NCBI RefSeq assembly: GCF_947172395.1
Contig: NC_069104.1
Location: 9,823,355-9,887,354 of the forward strand
DNA: 64,000 bases
Direction: 5' to 3'
Origin: Bicyclus anynana
Taxonomy: Eukaryota; Arthropoda; Insecta; Lepidoptera; Nymphalidae
A program made the position numbers and the translations under genes. How positions within the stretch are numbered: the stretch's first letter is position 1; each line of letters opens with the position of its first letter. Below are positions 52,836-63,999 of the stretch, piece after piece. The notes under the pieces are model-generated. The model searched no databases and was not told the origin of the DNA. It saw only the letters and a program-made list of their open reading frames with translations.

Positions 52836-53589
52836 TATTAATTAACTTAACCAACAATAATAATTTTTTGAAAATCTTTTTAAACATTTAAATAGATCTA
52901 GGGGATATATTTAGTGATGTGATTATTTTATCAGGGTGTCAAATTATGTTGCTCAAACGGCTATATCTTTTGACTGCCAAGCCTTTGAATAAAAGTTTCG
53001 TTTGTACTTTATTTTGGATTGTAGAACTGAATACGTGGGTGTGAACTACAACTTTATACCTAGAACTTCCATGCTTTTCTGAAAAAAAAAAATCGTAATA
53101 TACAGACGGACAACCGAGAGTTCCTATAAATTCCTTTTTGCCTATTCAGGTACCCTAAAACGTTATAAAAGAAGGGATGTTTTCAAGCATTTGCCTAATA
53201 TTTATATAGACTTGAAAGCATGGTACTCAAAGTTTACAAAGTACTTCACACGTAACACTCCACGGGAGTGTACGATTATGTATGACATAACTGTTACATA
53301 TGGTCATATGTATTTGTTGAACAAACTCATGAAATTCAGAAACTAAAACCAGTTGAATTTTCAACTCTATTATTTTATTTCAAAAGTGATGACCACAGTT
53401 TAAAATGGATGTAGAATATAGATGAATATATATTGTGTTGTGTAACTGTAAATAGTGTTGTATAATTGCCATCCCCTACAGGACGTAGGGCCTTCACAAT
53501 ACAAGGGTTCGTCCGTAAAAAACCCGCAGATGTATGGGTAGAATAAACTTCTACCTCTTCGAAGTATTCTTAAATCCGCTTCTATTTTC

Positions 53590-53705
53590 TCTAGACTGCA
53601 TTATCGCTTAAAATCAGATGAGATCAAGGGCTAACTTGTCAAAGAATATAAATAAACATCAGCTAAAATCGTAGTCAAGAGCTAACTTGTCATAGAATAA
53701 AAAAT
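53590..53705 (+). mobile_element. Two SINE family 1 tails in a row
   Basis: GATCAAGGGCTAACTTGTCA and GTAGTCAAGAGCTAACTTGT, each followed by an A-rich run. Confidence 0.6.
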
Positions 53706-54164
53706 AATTCTAGAACGACCAGTCCAAGTAATCTTGGAAATATAAAATGCATGTCTAATCCACGTCATGGCTAATCAGACATTCATTGCACTGTGACGTA
53801 ATTTGCTATTCCATTACAGTAGGGCTGTGGAGATCTCCTAGCAGTAGGACGTTGATACACGACACTTATTGCATTTCTCACGCCGACTGAGCGCAATTTG
53901 CATACTTTAAGATACCCATTCGTATACTGCGAGCCTGGGTCTGCAGCCATATGGCACGTCGATTCTCTTTCTACAAACGCTTCGAAAACGAAAAAAGTAT
54001 GTGTTTCAATCGACAACTTGATCACGTGACATGTCGATAGTGAATAGTCATTTTCACACATTGTATTAGTTTTCGCAGTGTTAGCGTTCATAGAAACAGA
54101 ATCGACGTGTCACATGGCTAGAGATCCTGGAGTAGTAGTACCGTGTTACTTACTTAACGACGAC

Positions 54165-54470
54165 GTATCTCAATAGAGAGGGCGTGGGATCGATTCCCAG
54201 TTCGGGTCACTTTAGGATTTTATAATTTGGCTCATATGTCTGGTGGTAGGCTTTGGCCGTGGCTAGTTACCATCGTTCTAGCAAAGACGGATTGCCAAGA
54301 GATTTAGCGTTCTGGTATGACGCCGCGTAGAAACCATCAAAAGTATATTTATTGGTAAATCAATTTGTAACTCTTACAAGTATATCCGCTTTCATCTGAT
54401 ACTGTATCACCACTTAACACTAATTTACAGGTGTGATTGCAGTCAAAGGCTAATTTTTAAATAAAAAAAA
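54165..54470 (+). mobile_element. Old SINE family 1 variant
   Basis: B-box-like GGATCGATTCCC, TGGCCGTGGCTAGTTACCAT, GATTTAGCGTTCTGGTATGA and tail GTGATTGCAGTCAAAGGCTA. The head differs from the other copies. Confidence 0.65.
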
Positions 54471-54951
54471 TATTAGGTACCAGCGGCGAAAGATGGAATT
54501 TTGACGAAGATAAGCCGTCCCAAAGATATCGCTTGAATCAACCTCCGGTTTTTTCATACAACCATACATATTACATATTCATTATTGTAACGAATATTAT
54601 GTATGTATGGATTTTAAAACAACATTGCTTAGTAGTAAAAATAAAAAGAAAGAATATTCTAAAAACCTCACATCTACCTATTAGGTAATAGTCATTCCAT
54701 GTTAACCTGTTTATAAGGTGTTTTTTTTAAGGCATCGGAGCTTCTAGGCTGATGATGTTGATTTTCTTTAAAACGTGATGGAGATTGTTGAGATAGTTTT
54801 CAATGATATCTTAATCCTCGATAAGATGATCCGTTGATATCAGCGTTTTTCTATTATGAGGAAAAATCATCTGAAAATTCAAGAGTGTCGGGAGAATATC
54901 AAAATTCTTAAATTTTAAATATTTTCATGTTAGTCATTAATATCAGCCTTA

Positions 54952-55195
54952 GATTAATTACATAAGATACCTGTCTCGCTAGACATTACTTTTCTGTCAA
55001 AGTATATGTGATCAAAGATCTAATGCGATTAAAAAAACTGTCTCTATAGTATCAATGGTTTATAGTCGTAGTCGGGTTCGTCGGTTAAAGAGCTCCTTAA
55101 AAATATTTAATAACTTCTAGTTTAGTATAAGACGATACCTAATCTAAGCTCGTTTTCCTCGAAAAATGACAGATAATTTTGAAAATTTCGGTGCG
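54952..55195 (+). repeat. Dispersed repeat shared with 7585-8125
   Basis: GTCAAAGTATATGTGATCAA, GTCGGGTTCGTCGGTTAAAG, ATAACTTCTAGTTTAGTATA and GTGCGATACTAGTCC match the order at 7609-8113. Unclassified. Confidence 0.5.
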
Positions 55196-55202
55196 ATACT
55201 AG

Positions 55203-55420
55203 TCCTTGTGTGCATTTTAAGAAATTAAATATCAAACGGTGAAGGAAAAACATTGTGAGGAAACTTGTATATCAGAAAATTTTCTTAATTATGTGCGTGT
55301 GTGAAGTCTGACAATGCGCATTGGGCCAGCGTGGTGTACTATTGGCCTAACCCCTCTCATTCTGAGAAGAGATTCGAGCTCAGCAGTGAGCCGAATACAG
55401 GTTGATAATGATGATGATTG
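55203..55420 (+). mobile_element. SINE family 2, 5'-truncated
   Basis: TGTGCATTTTAAGAAATTAA, AAACATTGTGAGGAAACTTG, TTGGGCCAGCGTGGTGTACT, tail TGATAATGATGATGATT. Confidence 0.8.
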
Positions 55421-55447
55421 TTTAAGTATATTGCTAGCTCCCATTTC

Positions 55448-55600
55448 ATACTATAGCTTGGCAAGTTCTTTGATGCCACTCCCATGATATGCGGGCGACG
55501 GGGGGAAAGACTGCACGGGTGTGAAATTGTGCGGGGAAGTGAGGTGCATCAATCGTGGGTTTTTCATTTATCGCTACAAGCCCCCGGCACGCGCAGAGCA
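55448..55600 (+). repeat. Dispersed repeat (also 45355, 59022)
   Basis: CTATAGCTTGGCAAGTTCTT, CCCATGATATGCGGGCGACG, GGGGGAAAGACTGCACGGGT and CATCAATCGTGGGTTTTTCA match 59022-59150 on the reverse strand. The 66-codon ORF here is not a gene. Confidence 0.65.
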
Positions 55601-55942
55601 TCGGGAGAGAGAGGGGAGATATCGCAAAGCTATAGTACTCAATTTTTTATCTCCATGAGTCACGAAGTCACCGCGACATATTGAGTGACGTTGTAATCCA
55701 CATCTTTTGTTCCTTAGTCATAATACATACTATCGTATCATACTGCTCAGTAATATCACACTACCGTCCTCTATTGTTAGCTTCCTGATTTATTGACCGC
55801 AAAATCACCACACTTTGCTTGATTAAGATATACTTACTATAGCTGTAGGGTATTCTGTAACGATATTTTTATAACTCGCAAGTGCGAGTCTCGAATTCAC
55901 CTCTATCTCTCTCTGTTTAACACGATACTATAGAATGAGAAA

Positions 55943-55994
55943 GATAGCTGTAAATTCGAAATTCGCAAGTGCGAGTTTCGAATTTACAGCTATC
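55943..55994. repeat. Hairpin, perfect 19-bp arms
   Basis: GATAGCTGTAAATTCGAAA (55943-55961) pairs with TTTCGAATTTACAGCTATC (55976-55994). The loop TTCGCAAGTGCGAG can itself fold (CGCA/TGCG). The loop word CTCGCAAGTGCGAG also occurs alone at 55875-55888. Confidence 0.85.
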
Positions 55995-55997
55995 CAC

Positions 55998-56500
55998 CAC
56001 CTGGTGGGGGGTCGACCAACACTGCGCTTTCTGGTGCAGGGTCGCCATTCCAGCACTTTGGGACCCCAACTTCCATCTGCTCTTCAAACTATGTGCCCCG
56101 CCACTTCAGTTTATTAAACAATACTATATTGTATACCTATCAATGGTGAAATATTGTTACCTAATACATAAGAACATCTTTGTATAACTAAATGTAATGT
56201 TTCTTGCAAATAAATGATTCTTATTCTTCTTATTCTTATTCTTCCGCTTCGCAACTCGTTTCTGATTCGATCACGCAGAGATACTCCTAACATAGCTAGT
56301 TCCATCGCCCGCTGTGTGACTCTGAGCCTTGTTATGAGGCCCACAGTTAGCGACCAAGTCTCGGAACCATAGGTCATCACTGGCAACACGCATTGTTCGA
56401 AGACTTTAGTCTTCAGGCACTGAGGAATTTCGGATGAAATATGTCGCGAAGTTTCCCGAATTAACCCCAGCCGAGTTGGATTCGGTGAACTCCTATATAT
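55998..56500 (-). mobile_element. RTE-type LINE fragment split by another LINE tail
   Basis: The reverse strand from 56500 reads CLKTKVFEQCVLPVMTYGSE, TWSLTV and GVSLRDRIRNE, the RTE-like C-terminal ORF. It is cut at 56246, resumes at 56109 (LKWRGT, VPKCWNG) and ends near 55998. Bases 56110-56246 are a plus-strand 3' UTR of the GATTCT-tailed LINE. Confidence 0.7.
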
Positions 56501-56841
56501 TAATATGAATATCAAGTAGGTAGAATATAATGTAGCAAAATCAGCTTAACAAAGCTTTCACTCTGTGCTCTTTACCTAAATTAATCCACTCACAAGACAT
56601 GGAACACCAATTACATAGCCGAGGGCAAAAGCAAGTTACGCATAAATTAATTAGACATACAGATGTACCACTACCATAATAATATTAATGGACCAAGAGT
56701 CTGTCACAGCTAGACATGCCTCATTATATGAATGCTTAGCGTCCCGGTTTTCCCGCGTTCCGGATTTCAAGGGCCTAGGTAGAAGAAATAAAGTGACTGG
56801 CAACTGGAGATATGATTTTTAATTTTTTTGTTTTTTTTTTT

Positions 56842-57134
56842 ATTCTTTACAAGTTAGCCCTTGACTACAATCTCACCTGATGGTAAGTGATGATGCAAGC
56901 TAAGGTGGAAGCGGGTTAACTTGTCAGGAGGAGGATGAAAACCCACACTCCTTTCTGTTCTACACGGCATCGTACCGGAACTCTAAATCGTTTGGCGGTA
57001 CGTCTTTGCCGGTAAGGTGGTAACTAGCCACGGCCGAAGCTTCCCACCAGCCAGACCTGGACCAATTAAGAGGAACCCCAGGACCTCCGTCTTGTAAATC
57101 CACCGCGCATACCACTGCGCCATGGTGGCCGTCA
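56842..57134 (-). mobile_element. SINE family 1, missing B-box region
   Basis: AGTTAGCCCTTGACTACAAT tail, CATCGTACCGGAACTCTAAA body, ACCACTGCGCCATGGTGGCC head. The usual GGGGATCGAACCC is deleted (AAGAGGAACCCCAGGACCTC). Confidence 0.85.
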
Positions 57135-57215
57135 AATTTGGCCCTGCGCTGACCAACCTGCATGCCTAGCGTGGTCAGTATCGGGCAATTCTTTGTAGAT
57201 GGACCTACCTATCTA

Positions 57216-58685
57216 CTATTATTATTATTATTATTATTATTTAACAAACAACACATTGAAATTAAGCCTAACCATAGTGCAACACAAACCACAGTTAGTT
57301 TTACTGTGCACTGGTTATTATTGCATACAATAAATACAATATTTAGGAACAAACAGAACATTATTAACAAACAGAAGAGGATAAATAAACAGATTAACAA
57401 ACAGAAGAGGATAAATACCAAGAATAAACATTATAGGGTAGTTAGAAAAAAAAAAAAGTGTGAGTGAACCGGTGCTGCGACGCTACACAGGCTGTCCCAA
57501 AAAATAATTCTTTAGTTTCCGCTTATGTACGTTCGTGAGTATATTGGTATCTTTTAGAAGATTCTTTACCGCATCCGGAAAATCGTTAAAGATTGTTGGA
57601 ACAATATATTCCAGCCTTCTCTTACCATACCCATTTATGAAGTTCGGTACATACAATTTAGATTTTTTGAACTTCTTAGTTGTTTATTGTATGTAATTTC
57701 CTTCAGTTTAGGTTTTATTTGAAGGTACTGCTCTGTTATTATGGAATATTTTGTTTTTACGTCTATTGGCATTAATTTACAGTAATTAAATAAGACATGA
57801 TAATCATTTCTATATTGTTGTTTTATTTTTCTAGGTACAATGGTTTTTAAAAGGCGTAGTTGAAGTTGATATATTTGATTAATATTACTTTTATACGTAA
57901 GACCATAACTACTCAATCCATATGATATTATTGATTCACCTAGTGCTTTGTACATCATTAGTAAGGTGGAAAATGGAACTTTTTTATTGATCAATGATAG
58001 TTTAGCCAGGAGAGCACGAAGCTTATCGCACACATAATTAATGTGTTCTTTCCATTGAAGACGATCATCGATAATTAATCCTAGGTATCGTTGACTGGAG
58101 ACCGTCTCAACGGAAGCACAACTACAAATATTAGATGTCCGTTTTGTAAAATGTTGCTCGTTTTTATGCATACATTGATGGCTATGTGCTATAAGCTTTG
58201 TAATACCATTGTATCTGTTATGACTCGAACTAATGTACATCATTTTAGTTTTATCAACATTAATAACTAGGCCAACGTCATGCGACCATTTTAATAGTGA
58301 ATCAAAATCTGATTGAAGCTGGAACATAGCTTCGTGGATGTCGTGATGAGCGGACACTAAGCAAGTATCATCAGCAAATTGAAACATTTCGCACGTTTTA
58401 ATTTTATTTGCAAGATCATTTACATACGTTAAAAAATGCAAAGGGCCAATAACCGAACCTTGTGCTGTTCCCTGTGTTACAGTCACATCTTTACTTAACG
58501 TTTCTTCAATTTTCACTCTATACAACCTGTCAGTCATGTAATTTTGACACCATTGCAGAAGTGGGCCCCTTATTCCATTATCTTGTAGTTTTTCAAGTAG
58601 GACGTTGTGTCGAAGCATATCAAATGCTTTACTGTAGTCTATATATGTATACAACCAAGACATGTTTTTTGTTACTATCAGGCTT
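57216..58685 (-). mobile_element. 5'-truncated LINE (non-LTR retrotransposon)
   Basis: Holds the reverse-transcriptase ORF remnant (57483-58663), a 3' UTR of about 240 bp and an ATT/TAA microsatellite tail at 57216-57241. The 5' break is near 58685, inside the reverse-transcriptase domain, so endonuclease and gag are absent. A tandem 30-bp pair (AACAAACAGAAGAGGATAAA) lies in the 3' UTR at 57366-57416. The clade is not resolved. Confidence 0.8.
57635..58663 (-). pseudogene. Reverse transcriptase, partial (342 codons) plus frameshifted C-terminus
   Basis: The open frame keeps YIDYSKAFDMLRH (residues 7-19), AQGSVIGPLHFLTYVNDL (67-84) and the active-site FADD (96-99), then KTKMMYIS and a thumb/connection region. 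The N-terminal fingers of the domain are missing. After the stop at 57635-57637, another frame carries on as PNFINGYGKRRLEYIVP, FNDFPDAVKN and YFLGQPV to a stop at 57483-57485, which is the usual LINE ORF2 end. A single-base shift at the A-run near 57672-57677 explains this. It would act in target-primed reverse transcription if whole; this copy cannot. Confidence 0.85.
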
Positions 58686-59321
58686 CATAAAATGAAGTAG
58701 GTCTGGCTATGGTTTCTCGGTCTATAATAATATTAATGTATGATGTATATCAAACTATGTATGAAGTGAGCTCAGGCACCAAACATTTTCCATTAATTAC
58801 GCGTGTCTAGCCGCCTATGATCACGTTCGGTTGTGGGTAGATTTTCGTGTACTCAAAGTTTATGTTTAACTAGTCTAGTACATATTTAGATGAGTATATT
58901 ACCTTAAAGCTACTGTTACACATGCTCATTTCAAACACGAGCTAGTATTGAGCAGTTGCTTCTTATTAGCATGTGTATCGCAACATTGCTAATAATGAGC
59001 ATGCTTATTTCGAGCTTGCGATGAATGAAAAACCCACGACTGATGCACGTTACTTCCCCGCACGCACGATTTCACACCCGCGCAGTCTTTCCCCCTGTCG
59101 TCCGCATATCATGGTAGTTTTACCAACGAACTTGCCAAGCTATTATATCGTGATAACCCATTAAATATGGCCTATGCCTCCGATTCGAAAATTGTGTTTC
59201 TTTTGTGAGATATCTTTACCCTTCATTTAGACTGGAATGAATATCAAACTTAATCTAAGCCTTAACCCTAACTCTCACCACCAAGTAAAATTGGTGACTA
59301 AAGAAGTTTTTCGAGATTTGT

Positions 59322-59430
59322 CGCTCGTCTATTGGGCTACCGTAGCTAATTCTGATACAGGACCCCCAAGGCACCCTACGTCACTAACTTGTGCCTACCT
59401 CAGTCATAACCCCTATGCACGTCACTGAAT
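59322..59430 (+). mobile_element. MITE family D, half copy
   Basis: CTATTGGGCTACC, GCTAATTCTGATACAGGACC and GTGCCTACCTCAGTCATAAC match the right part of the complete copy at 59444-59581, in the same direction. Confidence 0.75.
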
Positions 59431-59443
59431 AATCATCATCATG

Positions 59444-59581
59444 ATTCAGTGACGTGCATAAGGGTTTTGACTGAGATCTATTGGACCACCCTAATTAATT
59501 CTGATACAGGGCCCTTCCAACACACCCTATGCCACTTACGTGTGCCTACCTCAGTCAAAACCCTTATGCACGTCACTGAAT
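59444..59581. mobile_element. MITE family D, perfect 32-bp inverted ends (138 bp)
   Basis: ATTCAGTGACGTGCATAAGG plus GTTTTGACTGAG (59444-59475) is exactly inverted at 59550-59581. ATTCTGATACAGGGCCCTTC is internal. Perfect ends suggest recent activity. Confidence 0.85.
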
Positions 59582-60606
59582 ATAAATATGAAAATATGAA
59601 TTCTGTGTGACCGGTCACTGACGAGTTCAATCAGATAGCAAAGCGTTGGATGAAATCAAACGTAATCCACGCAACAATGTCAGTTCCAACCGGATCGTAC
59701 ATTTCATAAACAATACTCTATTTTTAGTTTGTATTTAAACAAAAATCTTCACGAGATCAAAAATAGTGTGGCAGATACTGGGATTGTAATAACTTCTGTT
59801 TTCATACTGCTGACATTTACCAGACCTTGTCTTGGGTTGGTGTTTTAATTGAATGAGTACTTAATATTGTTTTTCTACTCCCATTTCGTAATCTCAATAT
59901 AACACCTCAAACTATATTTAAAAAAAAAATTCAAGTAGGCTCTTAATACCTAATATTGTGTATACCCTAGTTAAATACCCTGTGCACGCTTCTGCTTACA
60001 TTTATGTAACATTTGTAGGATTCTTATGACATGTAAATAAAGAAAATGGCCAAGGATATCCGCAAACGCTCACAATTGAAAAAATTAAATATTCTTTGCA
60101 ATCCAAAAAATGATCCACCGGCTTAGGTGCTTATTGGAAATCGTGCCTAACGCGGGCCCGCATTATTCATGACCTTATTAAAGTGTTTGCACACCGGCAC
60201 TGAGGTGGACCCAGATTTAAAAAGATATCAGGGGTAAAGGTCCGCAGATAGAGAGCCTTAGTTTTTGTTGGTTCTGGGACTAGTTACCGCTTGAGTTTGA
60301 TTTAAAGATCCCTTGGACGGTTTTTAGAACCAATAATTATATCATGTAATTATTGGTTATTGACTATTTTTTACATTGCTAGCAACTAAACTTCGTGGCA
60401 ACCCTGTCTATACATATACGTTAAAGATCAAAAAGACCTTGAAGGTCTCGCTCTTAAGAGTTGCAACGAATAGTCATGATATACCTACCACATATAATAC
60501 AGAAGCATCAGCAAACCTACACTTAAAGAAAACTTAAAAGTTTCTAATACAAAAATGTTACTACTCCATAGAAAAGTACTTTGCTGATACTTCAAAAAAA
60601 TAGCTG

Positions 60607-60785
60607 TAATTATATTTCTTTTAAACTTAATGTCATTTAATTTTAACTTATAATTTTAATTTTATTAATTAAACATTTGTATACCTATGAATGGCGAAAC
60701 ATTGTTACCTAATACAGAAGAACATCTTTGTATAACTAAATGTAATGTTTCATGCAAATAAACGATTCTGACTCTGATTCTGATA
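60607..60785 (+). mobile_element. LINE 3' UTR with GATTCT tail
   Basis: TCTTTTAAACTTAATGTCAT, CCTATGAATGGCGAAACATT, GAACATCTTTGTATAACTAA and AAATAAACGATTCTGACTCT. Sister of 46960 and 56110. Confidence 0.7.
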
Positions 60786-63114
60786 TGTAGAAAATATCAA
60801 AAAATTGCATTTTATTCCTAGAAACTTGAGGATCTGAGCTCTTGAAAGTTGTTACTTTCAAAAGCTACCACAGTCCCAACTACCTTAGTTACTTAGTTAT
60901 GGCAGGAGAATGGTCTGACATACTTTCAGCCTTTTTAAAGCAAAGTAGGTATGTCTGGCTATTGGAAGTTCTCGTTTAATATAGGTATTCTCATGTTAAA
61001 AATAATATAATAGTTTAAAAAACTAAAAAACACGTTTATAGCCAGTCCGCTGTCTTGGGGAGGCCGCAATATTGGATTTGTGACGTTTCTTAGCTAGTCA
61101 TGTATTGTCATCAGAACTCAGAGCGTGTGCAAAATGTCATCCTAATCGAAGATCGGGAAGTGAGTCTTTCTGAATGAAGATTTTCTTACATACTTAGTTA
61201 CAAGTGCTAATAAGCTAATAAAAGCCTGTTAAAAAAAACAACACACAGATAGATCCTATGCTGGTTCTTTTCTATAATCCCCTTTTTTATCCCTGTTTTC
61301 CTGTTGAGTTGCATACAACAAAATCCTTCTACGCAGAAGCTATAAATTCTCACACAGACCCTTAAATGAGCCAAAGAGATTTACATACATTCTATTTAGG
61401 TATACGGGGACGATAAATAAAACTCTCATCCTGCAAATGGACGCCAGGGTTCGTAAACCCTTAAACTCTATTATTAAACCACTCAGCTGGAAATGGTTTA
61501 CCGCCCCACGCTTTAGAGGTGAAAAAGGTAAACATTTTTGCCGTCATCGCGTCCCGATTTTCCTAAATGATATGGCATTTAAGCAACTCCATATATTTAC
61601 AAAATATGTTCTATTGAAATCTCCGAATGAATAACTGTTAGTTTGTAAGTCTGAAGGTTGGTTTTACAACATTATAATGAGTATCAGATATACTAAACGT
61701 AAGTTTAGCTACTTTCATAATTAGTTCGTGTATAATTTTGGAGACAAAACAAGTGTGAATAAGCTATTCGACACATCAGAAGGTGGGGAAATCGGGTCAA
61801 AAACTCAAGAACGGCTTGAGAGATTTGACTTTTTGTTTTTTATTTTTTTCACTCTTATGCATTAGTGATTAGTTAGTTAGCATTAGTGGTAGTGGTAGTT
61901 ATAAATAAAGAGATCTAGGCTAAGCCCTAAGAAACAGCCGAAACCTCGAAACCGACGTAGGTTATTTTGTATGCCACTTAAATTACACTAATAACAATTT
62001 TTTTGTAGGCTAGATCGTAATTATTTTATGAAGTGTAAAATTGGTATTTTAGAACAGAGAAAAAAAATAATAAAAATTTTAATAAAAAAAATACAACCGA
62101 CTTCAAAACCTAAAAACGTACCCACTAAACTAAAAAGCGAAAAATAAAATTATAATATGTTCTACCTGCTGATCAGTATGAAGGCGGTGCTAAGCCGGTG
62201 ATGTATTAATTCAAGCCATGTGATCTATCAAGCCAAGCCATCTTATAGGTTTAGATTTTGCAGACAGTGTTGTTTCAAGTGGTCCTGTCAGAAATGGCCT
62301 CCATCATCAGATCGATTTTAAACCTTCATGAAATTATAGTGCTTAAAAGTATTAAATGGAAAAGTTTACGAACACACTAGACACCCATATAATTTTCGAA
62401 AGTTCCCCTCAATTTCTCCAGGATTCCATCATCAGATCTTGACATGATGGCAATGGGACCAAATGGGGACTATACCGTTTCAAACAAAAAAAGAATTTTT
62501 GAAATCGGTCCAGGCGTCTTTGAGTAATCGGTGTACATACATAAAAAAAAAAAAAAAAATACCGACCGAATTGAGAACCTCCTTCTTTTTGAAGTCGGTT
62601 AATAACAAATTTTAATTAAGAGCTATGATGGCTTTAGCTATATCTAATAAAATATACCTCATCTGTATTACCAAAAAATAATATATATTTTTTTAAATAT
62701 AATGATTTTTTAAGAGCGAAAACTTATCTAAATTAGGTACTTACAAAAGTTCTTTGAACATAAATAAAACCGATTTCAATTAAATGCAAATTCAGAACTT
62801 TTATGAAATTCAAATAGCATCGATTCTTGGGTATTTTCCCTTACGATTATACAACAATTATTCAAATTTTCCGGCAATGTTTTGGAATGATGGGTGTATT
62901 CTCCTTTTGATATTGGGTATAAAGCTTTAAGGTTTTGAGTTGTAGAACTTCTGGTGTCAGAACTCAGAACTGTTAAAGAAAGTACTACTGTCATGCTTAT
63001 TTTTGCCTGTGATAGCCAGATCTTCGTTATTTTATTATTAAAAATAACTACCAATAACATAAGCTAAATTTTGACAGACAGCCGTGAAAACAGACAGTTT
63101 TCACGGCTCAAGCC
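60786..63114. other. Non-coding stretch with one full MITE
   Basis: The ORF at 61437-61634 (65 codons) has no recognised motif. Bases 63079-63105 form a hairpin (AGCCGTGAAAAC and complement) directly before the SINE at 63115. The reverse ORF at 62776-63060 is not recognised. Confidence 0.5.
62095..62600 (-). mobile_element. MITE family C, full length (506 bp)
   Basis: AACCGACTTCAAAACCTAAA at the left and TTTTTGAAGTCGGTT at the right are inverted ends. CTAAAAAGCGAAAAATAAAA, GCTAAGCCGGTGATGTATTA and TCCATCATCAGATCTTGACA are internal. No transposase. It is the reference for the partial copies elsewhere. Confidence 0.75.
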
Positions 63115-63269
63115 CTGCCGTGATAGCCAAGTGGATATGACCTCTGCCTCCGATTCTGGAGGGTGTGGGTTCGAATCCGGTCTGGGCATGCATCTCCATG
63201 TCATGTGCATTTTAAGAAATTAAATATCACGTGTCTCAACCGGTGAAGGAAAACATCGTGAGGAAACCT
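63115..63269 (+). mobile_element. SINE family 2, intact head, 3'-truncated
   Basis: CTGCCGTGATAGCCAAGTGG is the A-box region and GGTTCGAATCC the B-box. The body stops at ACATCGTGAGGAAACC. It shows the head most clearly; other copies lose it. Confidence 0.85.
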
Positions 63270-63999
63270 TACAATAAGCAAGAATGTCAAGTAGCCACTT
63301 ATACAGTGACGTTATTGTACTCGTGTGTAGTGTGTTGGCGCCATTATATGTGATAAGGACTTTAATTAATAAACGGTTTTCCCTTTGCGTATAGATTGAT
63401 AGACATTAGGAAACTGTAAGTTACCTCCTTACCGACAAAGATGTACCTCTAAGTGATTAAGTGTTCAGCTGGCCTATCCACTAATTTAGTCTTTATTAAC
63501 AACCTACTAAAATAAACATCAAATTAACTGAAAAATGTCATCTACCTACTGTATGATATCCACGAAAAGTTTTCACTAGGCACTGAATGACATTTCTAAC
63601 ATAGAATTTCATATAGATGGAAACCCACATCCGGATGACGTGGGAAGTCTGGTACCTTGACGTGTGTTAGTGTGGACTAATAAGCTTTGTCGGTAATTAT
63701 GTCCTCGTCAGTATCGTTGCGCTTTTTGGGGGTGTCTTGATCTACAGCTCAAAATTCGCATTCATCTTTAAGTGTCGCCGTACACGGGCCACACGCGACA
63801 GCCACAAACGCCGCTACAAGAAGCAAGAAGGGGCCACAAAAGTGGCTGAAGCGCGCGACAGCCACTTGTGGCCGGTGGTCGACACTTGTGGTCGGTGGCT
63901 GCTACTTTTTTAACCCATACGTGTAGTATCATAATCGCGTGAGTGTCGTGTGGCGGCGTTTTGTATCGGCCAGTTTTAGTGGCCAGTGCAGGCCACAAG
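63270..63999. other. Non-coding end of window, repeat running off the edge
   Basis: From about 63770 a GC-rich block has GGCCACACGCGACAGCCACA and GGCCGGTGGTCGACACTTGT with inverted CCACTTGTGGCC-like words. It looks like the start of a MITE-type repeat cut by the window edge. The 76-codon reverse ORF is its by-product. Confidence 0.45.

Larger units (their letters stand above)
51316..53589. other. Non-coding stretch with repeat pieces
   Basis: Bases 51537-51568 are a TTTA microsatellite. Bases 51744-51862 are a decayed reverse SINE family 2. Bases 52151-52205 are a Helitron A 3' remnant. Bases 53098-53165 resemble the 26089 repeat. Nothing coding is seen. Confidence 0.5.
58686..60606. other. 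Non-coding stretch with MITEs
   Basis: Bases 59022-59150 are the reverse copy of the 55448 repeat. See 59322-59581 for the MITE pair. Bases 60330-60355 are a small hairpin (ACCAATAATTA and complement). ORFs at 58973-59164 and 59237-59428 lie in these repeats. Confidence 0.5.

Noticed and set aside
61437..61634. 65-codon ORF
   Set aside because: No motif and no conserved neighbour; cannot be told from chance.
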